Source: Pseudomonas antarctica (GTDB lineage Bacteria; Pseudomonadota; Gammaproteobacteria; Pseudomonadales; Pseudomonadaceae). From it: DNA of 64,000 nt. The notes under the pieces were generated by a model. The model was not told the DNA's origin and made no database searches. It saw only the letters and a list, made by a program, of their open reading frames with translations. The DNA is taken from the NCBI RefSeq assembly GCF_001647715.1, contig NZ_CP015600.1, positions 4,154,001 to 4,218,000 of the forward strand. Reading direction: 5' to 3'. Positions 7,718 to 17,572 of the stretch are shown piece after piece (position 1 is the stretch's first letter; every line of letters begins with the position of its first letter). A program made the translations under genes and the position numbers.

Positions 7718-9301
7718 TTAAGACGCGGCCACGACCGCAATGTGTCGTTGTTGGGTAACCCGCTCAGCCAGTTGACCGACCACAAAGCGGGCCGAGTTGG
7801 CTGCTGACTCCTGCCAGATGCCCACACCGCTTTGCACCAAACCGTCACCGGCGAAGTACACGCGGCCATGGGCGTGTTCCAACAAGGCGCTGGCCTCGGC
7901 CGGGAAGTGTTCGCGTTGCAGCCACGGGCCTTCGCTGTAGGGAATCTGTTCCCAGGACACCGCCAGCGGGTTGCGCAAGTGTTTGGAGTAACCCGGATGC
8001 AGCAGCTCCACGGCCTCCTTGGAGGTGGCGTATTGCTGGTTGAACGGTTGCGCGCCAAACACGTCGGCGCCCTCCCCGGTGACGTAACCGGCCACCAACA
8101 CACCTTCGCGGGTGTTGAGGTCATTGCTCGGGTACCACAGCAGGCGCGCCGGGTGCTCTATCCACGACAGGCCGCCGTAGGTGCGATAGTCGGTCTCCCA
8201 GAAGCGCGGGGACTGCCACGCGACTTTGGTCGCCTGATCGCTGCGGGTGCTGAGCAACGCGGCTTTGACCGGTTCGCTGAAGTCGGTGTCGAGCCTGGCC
8301 AGCAGCGGCAGCGGTAATGTCGAGACCAAATAATCGGCGCGCACCACCTGTTCGCGGCCGCTGTGTTGGTCGTGGTAAGTCACCGCCACGCCGTCTTCCA
8401 GCTGACGGATCTGCCGGACTTGAGCGCCCAACTGCACGTGCTCGCTGACGCGTTGGTAGAAGGCGTCGGTAATGCGGTCCATGCCGCCGACCGGTTGAAA
8501 CATGGTCGCGGAGAACTCAGGGAATTCAGTATGCAGTAATGCGCCCCACAGCTCGGGATGCAGCAAGCGATCCAGCGCCAGCGGGCTGCGGCTGGCGGGC
8601 AATGCGCCGGGGTGCGCAGGCGAATCCAGATGACCGGCGCGCAGGCTGCCCTCATAGGCCAGTTCTTGCGACAAATCGCCGTAGACCTGCAAGAAGGCCA
8701 GCAAGCGCGTGCGTTCTTCGCCGCTCAACACATCATCGAGCGCATCGCGCTGCACGGCTTTGGCCAGCAAACCGGAGAGGTGCCCACGCGCATCGTTGAT
8801 CGCCTGGCCGACGGTGAACGCCGGCTGCTGCAGGTCCGGGCGCACCTGGGCGCCATGGCTGCTGTTGACCAGCACTTCCAGCGGCACACCCAGTTCGCTG
8901 CAATAATCGAGAATCGTGCGGTGCTGGCTGGGGATGCGTGCGGGACCTGCGTTGAAATACAGGCCCGGATCAAACGCCACGGTTTGCGTGCGGCCGTCCT
9001 TGTAGTCAACGCGATCGCCATGGCGCAGTGTCCAGGTGCGTCCGCCCACGCGCTCACGGGCTTCCAGCACTTGCACGCTGAACCCGGCGCGGGTCAGCTC
9101 CAGGGCGGTGACCAGCCCGGCAATCCCGGCGCCCAGCACCAACACGCGGGTGCCCTGCCCCAGGCCGTCCTTGAGTTTCAGCGGTTGCGGCCGCCGATGT
9201 GACGAGGGCCCCAAACCCAATACCGCCAGTGCGTCCTTGACGGCCTTCTCGCCCCCTACGGCGGCGATGCTCGACAACGCTTCACGTCGTGTCAGTCCCA
9301 T
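7718..9301 (-). CDS. FAD-dependent amine oxidase, possible Tat substrate
   Basis: A 527-residue flavin amine oxidase (L-amino-acid/monoamine oxidase family). The dinucleotide-binding motif GAGIAG is at 57-62, the ERVGGRTW signature at 83-90, and the C-terminal FAD contact [12 protein letters not shown] lies near 485. Such enzymes convert an amine to an imine and H2O2. The N-terminus has T4-R5-R6-E-A-L, a twin-arginine-like motif, but the hydrophobic stretch after it is short, so export is uncertain. The operon order (permease, ATPase, binding protein, oxidase, RidA) suggests the importer delivers its substrate. The exact substrate cannot be read from sequence. Confidence 0.85.
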   Translation of the reverse strand: MGLTRREALSSIAAVGGEKAVKDALAVLGLGPSSHRRPQPLKLKDGLGQGTRVLVLGAGIAGLVTALELTRAGFSVQVLEARERVGGRTWTLRHGDRVDYKDGRTQTVAFDPGLYFNAGPARIPSQHRTILDYCSELGVPLEVLVNSSHGAQVRPDLQQPAFTVGQAINDARGHLSGLLAKAVQRDALDDVLSGEERTRLLAFLQVYGDLSQELAYEGSLRAGHLDSPAHPGALPASRSPLALDRLLHPELWGALLHTEFPEFSATMFQPVGGMDRITDAFYQRVSEHVQLGAQVRQIRQLEDGVAVTYHDQHSGREQVVRADYLVSTLPLPLLARLDTDFSEPVKAALLSTRSDQATKVAWQSPRFWETDYRTYGGLSWIEHPARLLWYPSNDLNTREGVLVAGYVTGEGADVFGAQPFNQQYATSKEAVELLHPGYSKHLRNPLAVSWEQIPYSEGPWLQREHFPAEASALLEHAHGRVYFAGDGLVQSGVGIWQESAANSARFVVGQLAERVTQQRHIAVVAAS

Positions 9302-9311
9302 GTCGATTCTC

Positions 9312-10238
9312 CTAGTCCGGCAAGCCCGGTGGGTTGATCAGCGACGTGTCGACGCGCTCCACATCCAGGCCCCAACGCTGCAGCACCTGTTCGTATTGGC
9401 CGCCGGCAATCGCGCCCTCCAGGGCGGTATGGATCGGCTGGACCAGGCCGTTGTCCTTGCGCGTAGTTACCGCGATATCCGCCTTCAACGGCCAGCCACC
9501 GTTCACCGTACCGACTCGCTTGATGCCGCCTGTAATCGCCGCCGAATAGGCGTACACCGAGTTAGGCCCGAACAGCGCATCGCTGCGCCCCGACTGCACC
9601 GCCAATTGCGCGGCGGCCTGGTCGTCGAAGTACTGCAACAGCGCAGGCTTGATGCCGGCCTTTTCGTTGGCCTCATTCCACGCCAGCAGGACCTTTTCCT
9701 GGTTGGTGCCGGAGCCGACGATGATCTTCAGCCCGGCAATGTCCGAAGCCTGTTTGATCTCGGTAATTTTGCTGGTGCTCTTGACGTAAAACCCGAGCAC
9801 ATCCTGGCGATAGGTGGCGAAGTCAAAGCGCTTCTTGCGCGCCTCGGTCACGGTGACGTTACTGATCACCGCGTCGTATTTGCCCGAGCTCACGCCCAGC
9901 GGCCAATCCTCCCAACTGGTCTGCACCACGTTGAGTTGCAGCCCGAGGCTGTCGGCCACCAGCTGCGCGGTGTCGGCCTCACTGCCGATAGTGGTCTTGT
10001 CGTCATTGGCCAGCAGTGCCAGCGGTGGCCCGGCCACACCGGACACCGCCACCGTGAATTTGCCCGGCTGGGCGAACTTGAAGCCCGGCGGGATTTGCGC
10101 GATAGCCGCCTCGTTGCGTGGCACATGAATGCGTGCGCGGTCAGGGCTGAGGTCAACGGGTTGCGTGGCGGCGAAAGCCGTATGCGCGGCACTGACGGCA
10201 AGCGTCAGCAAAGCCACACGGGCGGTATTGATGAACAT
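9312..10238 (-). CDS. amino-acid-type ABC transporter, substrate-binding protein
   Basis: A 308-residue SBP_bac_3 family periplasmic protein. A Sec signal peptide covers about residues 1-23 ([11 protein letters not shown], Ala-rich c-region). The domain shows the typical [20 protein letters not shown] motif of polar amino acid binders. AAGGAG lies nine bases before the ATG. It lies between the ATPase and amine oxidase genes. Confidence 0.88.
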   Translation of the reverse strand: MFINTARVALLTLAVSAAHTAFAATQPVDLSPDRARIHVPRNEAAIAQIPPGFKFAQPGKFTVAVSGVAGPPLALLANDDKTTIGSEADTAQLVADSLGLQLNVVQTSWEDWPLGVSSGKYDAVISNVTVTEARKKRFDFATYRQDVLGFYVKSTSKITEIKQASDIAGLKIIVGSGTNQEKVLLAWNEANEKAGIKPALLQYFDDQAAAQLAVQSGRSDALFGPNSVYAYSAAITGGIKRVGTVNGGWPLKADIAVTTRKDNGLVQPIHTALEGAIAGGQYEQVLQRWGLDVERVDTSLINPPGLPD

Positions 10239-10256
10239 GAGCAGTCACTCCTTGAA

Positions 10257-11030
10257 CTAAAGCACCTTGCCGAGAAAGGCCACGGTGCGGGGATGTCGGG
10301 GTTGGCGAAAAATCTGTTCGGGCGGGCCCTCTTCGATCAGTTGGCCGTCGCAAAGAAACACCACGTGGTCGGCGACCTCGCGGGCAAACCCGATCTCGTG
10401 GGTGACGATCACCAGGGTCACGCCCAATTGGGTCAGGCCCTTGATCACGTCGAGCACCTCGCCCACCAGCTCCGGGTCGAGGGCCGAGGTAGGCTCATCG
10501 AACAGCAACACCTTGGGGTCCAGCGCCAGGGCCCGCGCAATGGCCACACGTTGTTGCTGGCCGCCGGAAAGCTGGCGCGGGTAGGCATCGAGCTTGTCCG
10601 CCAGGCCGACCTTGGCCAGCAGTGCGGATGCCTTGGCTTGAGCCTCGGCCTTACTCCAACGTTTGTGCGCCAGCGGTGCTTCGGCGATGTTTTCCCAGGC
10701 CGTGAGGTGCGGGAACAGGTTGAAGTTCTGGAACACGAAACCTACGTCGATACGCCGCTTGAGAATCTCGCGTTCCTTGAGCTCGTAGAGCAGGTCGCCC
10801 TTGCGGCGGTAGCCAACGTATTCACCGTCGATGGTGATATGCCCGCTGTCGATTTTCTCCAGGTGGTTGATGGTGCGCAGCAAGGTGGATTTGCCCGAGC
10901 CGGAGGGGCCGAGAATCACCGTGACCTTGCCCGGGTCGATGGTCAGGTCGATGTCTTTCAACACCTGCTGGTTGCCAAAGCGCTTACCCACGCCCTGGAT
11001 CTGGATGCGCCCGGCGCGTGCTTCACTCAT
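10257..11030 (-). CDS. amino-acid-type ABC transporter, ATP-binding protein
   Basis: A 257-residue HisP/GlnQ-type ATPase. Walker A GPSGSGKST is at 41-49, with signature LSGGQQQRVAIARAL and Walker B VLLFDEPTSALDPE. The start overlaps the permease stop by 8 bp, with AAGGAG upstream. It energises import by the adjacent permease. Confidence 0.92.
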   Translation of the reverse strand: MSEARAGRIQIQGVGKRFGNQQVLKDIDLTIDPGKVTVILGPSGSGKSTLLRTINHLEKIDSGHITIDGEYVGYRRKGDLLYELKEREILKRRIDVGFVFQNFNLFPHLTAWENIAEAPLAHKRWSKAEAQAKASALLAKVGLADKLDAYPRQLSGGQQQRVAIARALALDPKVLLFDEPTSALDPELVGEVLDVIKGLTQLGVTLVIVTHEIGFAREVADHVVFLCDGQLIEEGPPEQIFRQPRHPRTVAFLGKVL

Positions 11031-11994
11031 GGGTTTTCTCCTTGAGCCAGCGGCCTATGCGTTGCAGCGGTGTCGGCGGCAGCACGCGCGCAGTGCCTCG
11101 GGCGAAATAGCGCTCGACGTAGTACTGGGCGCTGGTCAGCACGGTGGTGATGATCAGGTACCAGACGGTGGCGACGATCAGCAGCGGAATGACCGCCTGC
11201 GTGCGGTTGTAGATGACCTGCACGGTGTAGAACAGCTCAGGCAACGCCAGCACGTAGACGATCGACGTGCCCTTGACCAGGCCGATGATTTCGTTGAAAC
11301 CCGAGGGCAGGATCGAGCGCAAGGCCTGGGGCAAGATGATGCGGAAGATGCGTCGCGAGGCCGGCAACCCCAAGGCTGCCGCGGCTTCGTGCTGGCCGGC
11401 GTCGACGCCGATCAGGCCGCCGCGAATGATCTCCGCCGCGTACGCCGCTTGCATCAGGCTCAAGCCCAACACCGCCACGGTGAATTGGCTGAGTACATCC
11501 ACCGTCGACCATTCGGCGAACACCACACGGGTGAAGGGCACGCCGAGCACAATGTGGTCATACAGATAGGCAAAGTTGTACAGGATGATCAGCACCAGCA
11601 GCGCCGGCATCGAGCGGAAAAACCAGATATAGCCCCAGGCCAATGCCGCCAGCAGCGGCGAGCCCGACAGCCGCGCCAGGGCCAGCGCAGTGCCGAGAAT
11701 GATGCTGAACACCGTGCTGAGCAGCGTCAGCAACAGCGTCTGGCCCAGGCCGCGCAGCACCGACGGCGAGAAGAACCATTGACCGAACACCCCCCATTCC
11801 CAGCGCGGGTTGGTGGCCAGGGAATGCACGATGGCGAGTAACACCAGCGCGGCAAAGATCGAACCCGCCCAGCGCCAGGGGTGTCGGGCCGGGACCACGT
11901 GTAGAGCCTTGATCGGCGTGGAGACACGGCGCTGGCGAACCGGGTAGTCGGTGACCTCATCGATCAGGTCATAGGTTTTGGCGACAATGGGCAT
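11023..11994 (-). CDS. amino-acid-type ABC transporter, permease
   Basis: A 323-residue HisM/GlnP-family permease with a long N-terminal cytoplasmic segment, then a helix near 45-63 and five more helices. The EAA loop reads EAAAALGLPASRRIFRIILP. It follows the TonB receptor gene by about 25 bp, with GAGG in front of the ATG. A single permease gene implies a homodimer. Confidence 0.9.
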   Translation of the reverse strand: MPIVAKTYDLIDEVTDYPVRQRRVSTPIKALHVVPARHPWRWAGSIFAALVLLAIVHSLATNPRWEWGVFGQWFFSPSVLRGLGQTLLLTLLSTVFSIILGTALALARLSGSPLLAALAWGYIWFFRSMPALLVLIILYNFAYLYDHIVLGVPFTRVVFAEWSTVDVLSQFTVAVLGLSLMQAAYAAEIIRGGLIGVDAGQHEAAAALGLPASRRIFRIILPQALRSILPSGFNEIIGLVKGTSIVYVLALPELFYTVQVIYNRTQAVIPLLIVATVWYLIITTVLTSAQYYVERYFARGTARVLPPTPLQRIGRWLKEKTHE

Positions 11995-12019
11995 GTTCTA
12001 TTCCTCGCGGGTAGCGGCC

Positions 12020-14413
12020 TTAGAAGGCGTAAGTCAGCCGGGTGTAGTAGTACCCGCCGGTAAAACCGTAGGGCGAATAGGTGCCGTAGCTGGCGAGCAT
12101 GGTGCTGCTCGGCACGCCTTGTTTCTTGGGGTAGAGGTCAAACAGGTTCTTGGCGCCGACGGCGATGTTCAGGGCTTTGGTGAGGTTGTAGCCAAGGTCG
12201 AGGTCGGTGATCCATTTGGCGCTGTAGATTCGGTCCAGGCTGCGGTCGGCAGAGACGTTGACTTCCTTGTAGGTGCCATAGCGTGTCAGGGCCAGGTTGA
12301 GGTTGAAGCGGTCGATGCTCCAGTCGCCACCGAGAATCAGCTTGGTGCTGGGCTGGACGCCGGTGATCAGGTTGCGCGCCTGGCGGTCCATCAGGTCATA
12401 GGAAGTGCCCAGGATGTTGGTGGACGCCTTGTAGTTGAGGATCTGGGTCTGGTTCCAATTGAACGCCGCCGTCCACTTCAAGGTGCCGTACTGGCCGATG
12501 TCCTGGTTGTAGTTGCTGACCAGATCAACACCTTTGGTGCGGGTGTCGGCGCCATTGATGAAGTATTGGCCGCCGGAGGTTGAGTTGATGCCGTTGTTCT
12601 GCAGCACTTGGGTGACTTCAGGCCCGAGCAAGGTACCGGTCAGGGTGATGCGGTCGCGCAGGTTGATCACGTAGGCGTCGGCCGTGAAGTTCAAACGGTC
12701 GGTGGGCGTGAGGGTGAAACCCAGGCTGAAATTGGTCGAGCGCTCGGGTTTCAGCTCTTGGGCGCCGAGGGCCTTGGCCGCCGCCGAATCCACCGGCAAC
12801 ACGCCGTAGTTGATCGACTGGTACACCCCGTCGACCACGCCATAGGTGGTGGAGCGCGCACTGAACAGGCTGTTGGCCAGGGACGGCGCGCGAAAGCCAT
12901 TGCTGACCGTGGCGCGCACGGCAAATTGCGGGGTGAAATCGTAGCGCGTGGTCAACTTGCCGCTGCGGGTAGCGCCCACACCTTCGTTGTAATGCTCATA
13001 ACGAAAGGCGGTGCCCACGTACCAATCCGGTAGCGGGTTGAAGCCCACATCAACATAGCTGGCCAGGCTGTTGCGCGAGGCGCTGGTGGCTTCGTCCGGT
13101 GAAATACCATTGGTGACCTGGGCCCCGGATGAAGCGCAGTTGCCCGGCGCCACGCAATAACCGCCGTTGGCATAAGACGCATAGTCACCGGCCTGCACCT
13201 CATAGGTGTCGCGTCGATGCTCGAAGCCGTAGGACAGGTCCAACGGTTTTTGCAGGCCGACGTCGAAGCCGCGTTTGAAGTCGAGGTTGGTGGTCAACTC
13301 GGTGGAAATCCAGGTGCCGGAGGTGAAGCTGTTCGGCGTGTACTCGCCCAGCGACGGGTTCTGGTTGTGGGTGGTGCCCTGCTCCGCTTCGTTGCGCCCG
13401 TAGGTGGTGGACAAGTCCCAGTCCCACGCGCCGACGGTGCCTTTGCCGCCGAATGCGGCCTGGAAATCATCCTCGTCGATGGACCAGGTTGGCGTATAAC
13501 CGGCCGGGTAGCCGTTCGGCCCGGTAGTAATGGTGTTGGTGATGGTGGGCAGGCGGTAGTTCTGCCCCTGCTCGGCTTTGCGTCGTGAGTAAGTGGTGAA
13601 GGAATACAGGCTGAGACTGTCATCGATCGGCAGCTCGGCGTTGTAGCCCAAGGTCAGCAGGTTGGTCTTGGGCGTACCATAACCGCCATAGGTGGCCCTG
13701 CCGGCCTGGTTGTAGGCTTGCTCATAGGTGTAGCCGTTGGCGCTGGCCTTGTTGTCGTCATTCTGGCTGCGCGCATCCAGGGCCAGTTGCACGATGCCGC
13801 CGTTGCCGATTTCAAAACCCTTGTTGAGGCTCTGTTGCACGGTCTGTTTCTTGCCGTCGTAACCCTGGCCGATATGGGTCACTGCGGTGCCGCTGGTGTC
13901 GGCCTTGAGGATCACATTGATCACCCCGGCGATGGCATCCGAACCGTATTGGGCGGCGGCGCCATCGCGCAGCACTTCCACGTGGTCGATGGCGCTGATG
14001 GGAATTAAGTCGAGATCGGCCGGCGCCGCGCCCGTATTGATGCCGTTGATGTTCAGGGTGGCACTGGTGTGGCGACGTTTGCCATTGACCAGCACCAGCA
14101 CTTCGGCGGCGCTCAGGCCACGCAGGTTGGGTGCGCGGGCAATGCCGCTGGCATCCCAGCCGGTTTTTTCCGGCAGGGTCAGCGACGGGATCACCGCGCT
14201 CAAGGCTTCCATCAAGCCGGGCTTGCCGGTGTTTTGCAGTTGCTTGGCGCTGACCACATCGATCGGTACCGGGCTGCTGGTGACGGTGCGCTGTTCGGCG
14301 CCACGGTTGCCGGTGACCACCACGGTGGACAGGGTGCTGTCGTCCTGGGCCTGTGCGGTGCCGGCAAACAGGGCCAGCGCCAGTGCAGCGGTGGGTTGTA
14401 AAACTTGCTTCAT
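12020..14413 (-). CDS. TonB-dependent outer-membrane receptor
   Basis: A 797-residue receptor. I start it at the ATG at 14413 (GGAG five bases upstream), giving signal peptide MKQVLQPTAALALALFAGTA; the open frame extends 23 codons further without a signal. A TonB box STVVVTG opens the mature protein, a plug domain runs over about 45-160 (LNINGINTGAAPADLDLIP, then IDHVEVLRDGAAAQYGSDAI), then a beta-barrel to the terminal aromatic Phe (LTYAF). First gene of the unit with the amino-acid-type importer, oxidase and RidA, so its ligand is probably their substrate rather than a siderophore. Confidence 0.9.
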   Translation of the reverse strand: MKQVLQPTAALALALFAGTAQAQDDSTLSTVVVTGNRGAEQRTVTSSPVPIDVVSAKQLQNTGKPGLMEALSAVIPSLTLPEKTGWDASGIARAPNLRGLSAAEVLVLVNGKRRHTSATLNINGINTGAAPADLDLIPISAIDHVEVLRDGAAAQYGSDAIAGVINVILKADTSGTAVTHIGQGYDGKKQTVQQSLNKGFEIGNGGIVQLALDARSQNDDNKASANGYTYEQAYNQAGRATYGGYGTPKTNLLTLGYNAELPIDDSLSLYSFTTYSRRKAEQGQNYRLPTITNTITTGPNGYPAGYTPTWSIDEDDFQAAFGGKGTVGAWDWDLSTTYGRNEAEQGTTHNQNPSLGEYTPNSFTSGTWISTELTTNLDFKRGFDVGLQKPLDLSYGFEHRRDTYEVQAGDYASYANGGYCVAPGNCASSGAQVTNGISPDEATSASRNSLASYVDVGFNPLPDWYVGTAFRYEHYNEGVGATRSGKLTTRYDFTPQFAVRATVSNGFRAPSLANSLFSARSTTYGVVDGVYQSINYGVLPVDSAAAKALGAQELKPERSTNFSLGFTLTPTDRLNFTADAYVINLRDRITLTGTLLGPEVTQVLQNNGINSTSGGQYFINGADTRTKGVDLVSNYNQDIGQYGTLKWTAAFNWNQTQILNYKASTNILGTSYDLMDRQARNLITGVQPSTKLILGGDWSIDRFNLNLALTRYGTYKEVNVSADRSLDRIYSAKWITDLDLGYNLTKALNIAVGAKNLFDLYPKKQGVPSSTMLASYGTYSPYGFTGGYYYTRLTYAF

Positions 14414-14819
14414 GGCCACTCCAAACTTTCCGGATCGCGAAGTCGGGCAGTCACGCTGTCGTCGGGACGGCGCGGGGTGCACGGTTTTCAGGGAGGTGTA
14501 AGCGATCTGTAACTAGGTGTGGGGCGAGCGAGGGCTTTGAAATGGCAACATACGTTGAACTCCGTTCCAACGATTCTGCCGCGGGGTTGTTACCCGGTTA
14601 TGGCGCGCAGAATCTGAATCACGCTGGGTACCATCCGAGGTCAGGGGTAGGCTGTTGCGATCAAACATAACGGAATGGATTTTAAAAATATAATGCTATT
14701 TGGGCATAAGCTAATATTCTCTACTTTCATTATTTATAAATAACTTTATTCATATAAATAATGTTTTTGCAGGACAGAACGCGATTAGGGAGCAAGCCCT
14801 TCGCGCATTTTTGCCCACA
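14414..14819. promoter_or_regulatory. 406-bp intergenic region with AT-rich inverted repeats
   Basis: No gene is seen. The part near the receptor is ordinary GC-rich leader. Bases 14675-14765 are strikingly AT-rich. They hold a perfect 11-bp inverted repeat, CATTATTTATA (14728-14738) with TATAAATAATG (14753-14763), and a nested 14-bp palindrome at 14730-14743. This probably contains the promoter and operator for the receptor operon (minus strand); the regulator is unknown. Confidence 0.45.
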
Positions 14820-15611
14820 TCAGGCACGTGTACGGGTGCTTTTTTCCACCAGGCACATGGGCGTTCCGGCCAGCGGCTCCTGCATGACCTGCACGTGCAC
14901 ATCGAACACCTGGCGCATCAGTTCGGCACTGATCACCTGGGCGGGCGCGCCATCGGCGACCAGCTTGCCGCCCTGCATCACCGCCAGATGATCAGCATAG
15001 CGGCAGGCCTGGTTGATGTCATGCAGTACGGTGATGACGGTTTTGCCTTCGGCGGCCAGTTCGCCCATCAAGTCGAGCAGCTCGACCTGATGGCTGATGT
15101 CGAGGTAGGTGGTGGGTTCGTCGAGCAGCACCACTGGCGCGTTTTGCGCCAACACCATGGCCAGCCAGGCGCGCTGGCGCTGACCGCCGGACAAATCCGC
15201 CAGCACACGGTCGGCCAGGCTGTCCAGTTCCAGGCGTTGCATGGCTTGGGTCACATGGGATTGATCGTTGCCGCTCAGGCGCCCCCACAGCGAGTTGTGC
15301 GGGCTGCGACCGTAAGCGACCAACTGGCGCACACTGACGCCCTCCGGCACTGGCAACACCTGGGGCAAGAACGCAATTTGCCGGGCCAACTGGCGGGCGG
15401 ACAGGCTGGCGTAGGGCTGGCCATCAAGGGTCAATGCACCTTGGGTGGGTTTAAGGATGCGCGCAAACGCCTTGAGCAAGGTGGACTTGCCGCAGCCGTT
15501 GGGGCCGATCAGCGCGGTGACGCGACCCGCTGGCGGCGCGAACGACAACCCCTGCACGATACGCGTCGCACCGTAGCCAATGTCGAGCTGTTGTGCCTGA
15601 AGAATACTCAT
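14820..15611 (-). CDS. iron-siderophore ABC transporter, ATP-binding protein
   Basis: A 263-residue FecE/FepC-type ATPase: Walker A GPNGCGKST at 36-44, signature DLSGGQRQRAW, Walker B VVLLDEPTTYLD followed by ISHQ. The start at 15611 lies 4 bp after the permease stop; the longer open frame upstream overlaps the permease gene and is rejected. Last gene of the importer operon. Confidence 0.92.
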   Translation of the reverse strand: MSILQAQQLDIGYGATRIVQGLSFAPPAGRVTALIGPNGCGKSTLLKAFARILKPTQGALTLDGQPYASLSARQLARQIAFLPQVLPVPEGVSVRQLVAYGRSPHNSLWGRLSGNDQSHVTQAMQRLELDSLADRVLADLSGGQRQRAWLAMVLAQNAPVVLLDEPTTYLDISHQVELLDLMGELAAEGKTVITVLHDINQACRYADHLAVMQGGKLVADGAPAQVISAELMRQVFDVHVQVMQEPLAGTPMCLVEKSTRTRA

Positions 15612-15615
15612 GTCA

Positions 15616-16584
15616 TCAGCCCTTGAACCGTGCCAGCAACCAAAGAAAATACGGCGCACCAATCACCGCCGTGAGAATGCCCGCCGGGATTTCGCTGGGT
15701 GCGATCAACGTACGCCCGAGGGTGTCGGCCAGCACCAACAGCAGCGCGCCAATCAGCATCGCGGCGGGCAGCAAATAGTGGTGATGCCCGCCCACCAGCC
15801 GCCGCGCCATATGCGGCGCGACCAAACCGATAAAGCCAATCGGCCCGATCACGCCGACACCCAGGCTGGTGAGCACCACCGCGCAGGCCATCGCCAGCCA
15901 GCGCGTGCGGCCAAGGGCGGTGCCCAGGCTGTGGGCGGCTTCGTCGCCGAGGGCGATCAGGTTCAGCGGTTTGGCCAGGCACAGGCCCAGCGGGATCAGC
16001 AGCAGAAACGGCAGCACCAACACCACGTGGTGCCAATTGCGGCTCCACAGGCTGCCGGTCAGTGCGAGCAACGCGGTGTTGATATCCAGCGGGTGAGACA
16101 GGATCAAAAACTCGGTGACGCTGGACAAGGTCACCGCAATCGCCACGCCCGAGAGCGCAAAACGCACCCCGGAAAAACTCACGCCGGTGTTGTACAGCGC
16201 CAACAGCAAGGCGCCGCCCGCCCCGCCCAGGCAGGCTACCAGCGGCAGCCAGGCAATCGGCAGTTGCGGCCAGCTGATGATCGCCACCGTCAGCGCCAGC
16301 CCTGCACCCTGCGTTACGCCGAGAATTTCCGGCGAGGCCAGCGGGTTGCGAATCACCCCCTGCACAATCGCCCCCGCCAGACCGAACGCACACCCGGCAA
16401 GCATGGCGATCAGGCTGCGCGGCAGGCGGTGGTTCCACACTTCAAAATCGAGGGCGTCGTGAGCCAGCAGGCGATCCAGCACGGTTGCGGGCTTGAGCCA
16501 CACCGTACCGGCGCTGAGGCTCACCAACAGCGTCACCAGCAACAGGCCCAGCAGCAGCCATAAGCGCAATCGTGGCCGGGTCAT
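15616..16584 (-). CDS. iron-siderophore ABC transporter, FecCD-family permease
   Basis: A 322-residue permease with about nine to ten membrane helices. Family motifs include GAIVQGVIRNPLASPEILG near residue 70 and GPIGFIGLVAPHMAR near 240. It overlaps the preceding permease gene by 4 bp and pairs with that product. Confidence 0.92.
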   Translation of the reverse strand: MTRPRLRLWLLLGLLLVTLLVSLSAGTVWLKPATVLDRLLAHDALDFEVWNHRLPRSLIAMLAGCAFGLAGAIVQGVIRNPLASPEILGVTQGAGLALTVAIISWPQLPIAWLPLVACLGGAGGALLLALYNTGVSFSGVRFALSGVAIAVTLSSVTEFLILSHPLDINTALLALTGSLWSRNWHHVVLVLPFLLLIPLGLCLAKPLNLIALGDEAAHSLGTALGRTRWLAMACAVVLTSLGVGVIGPIGFIGLVAPHMARRLVGGHHHYLLPAAMLIGALLLVLADTLGRTLIAPSEIPAGILTAVIGAPYFLWLLARFKG

Positions 16585-17570
16585 AGGGCGCGCCTGGCAA
16601 GGAACAAAAAGAACGGCGCGCCGATCAGCGCGGTCACCACGCCCGCCGGGGTTTCCACCGGAAAGGCCACGGCGCGACTGAGCAGGTCGGCGCCGAGCAC
16701 GATCACCGCGCCCAATGCCGCACTCAACGGAATCAGCCAGCGGTAGTCGTTACCGAGAAATTGCCGAATGATATTCGGCGCGATCAGCCCGACAAACCCG
16801 ATGGGGCCGACCGCGCAGACGCTGGCGCCCACCAGTAACAAACTGGCCAGAAACACCTGCAAGCGCAGGCTGGCGATACCCACGCCCAACGAGCGCGCAG
16901 CGTCTTCGCCGAGGTTGATCAGATTCAAGCGCGGGGCGCACCACAGCGCCCACAGGCCGCCGATCAACGTGCACGGCCAGAGCAATTGCACCTGGGCCGC
17001 CCCGACGTTCGCCAGCGAACCGGCCAGCCAGTTCAACACGCTTTGCGCCTGCGCCTCGACCAGAATCACGGTGAGTCGAGTCAATGCCGCGCACAGCGCC
17101 GCCACGGCCACACCGGCCAATACCAGCCGACCTTGCGCAGTGGTCGGCGACCAGGCGCCGCCCAGGCTGAATACCGTTATCCACGCCAGCGCGCCGCCCA
17201 GGCACGTCATCAACAACGCACCACCGGCAAACGGCGGTGCAACCAATCCGGTCGAGAACAACGCCAGCCCCAACGCTGCGCCCGCCGTCACACCAAACAG
17301 GGAAGGCGACGCCAAACGGTTACGGGTGATGCCCTGCATCAGCGCACCGGCCAGCCCCAGGCAGGCACCGACCAACGCCGCGCACACGGCTCGCGGCACC
17401 CGCAACTGGGCGACGATGTAGGCCATATTGCCGCCTTCGTGGCCTTGGTGAACCAGCCCATTCCATGCGTCCGTCGGGGAGATCACAAACGGCGACCAGC
17501 TGTACAGCGAGAACCAGAACAACACGGCCCCCAGCAGCACAATGCTTGTCGCCGCGATACTGCGCTGCAC
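16581..17570 (-). CDS. iron-siderophore ABC transporter, FecCD-family permease
   Basis: A 329-residue permease paralogous to its neighbour: GALMQGITRNRLASPSLFG near residue 72 and GPIGFVGLIAPNIIRQFLG near 245, with about ten helices. It starts 2 bp after the binding-protein stop and overlaps the next permease by 4 bp, so the operon is tightly coupled. Confidence 0.92.
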   Translation of the reverse strand: MQRSIAATSIVLLGAVLFWFSLYSWSPFVISPTDAWNGLVHQGHEGGNMAYIVAQLRVPRAVCAALVGACLGLAGALMQGITRNRLASPSLFGVTAGAALGLALFSTGLVAPPFAGGALLMTCLGGALAWITVFSLGGAWSPTTAQGRLVLAGVAVAALCAALTRLTVILVEAQAQSVLNWLAGSLANVGAAQVQLLWPCTLIGGLWALWCAPRLNLINLGEDAARSLGVGIASLRLQVFLASLLLVGASVCAVGPIGFVGLIAPNIIRQFLGNDYRWLIPLSAALGAVIVLGADLLSRAVAFPVETPAGVVTALIGAPFFLFLARRAL

Positions 17571-17572
17571 GG

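Noticed and set aside
9036-11045. 669-codon plus-strand frame opposite the ABC importer genes
   Set aside because: Antisense shadow: the minus strand carries clear ABC ATPase, binding protein and oxidase motifs with ribosome sites; the plus frame has none.
15610-16563. Plus-strand frame opposite the FecCD permease genes
   Set aside because: Gln/His/Arg-rich antisense composition and no motif; the minus strand encodes membrane permeases.
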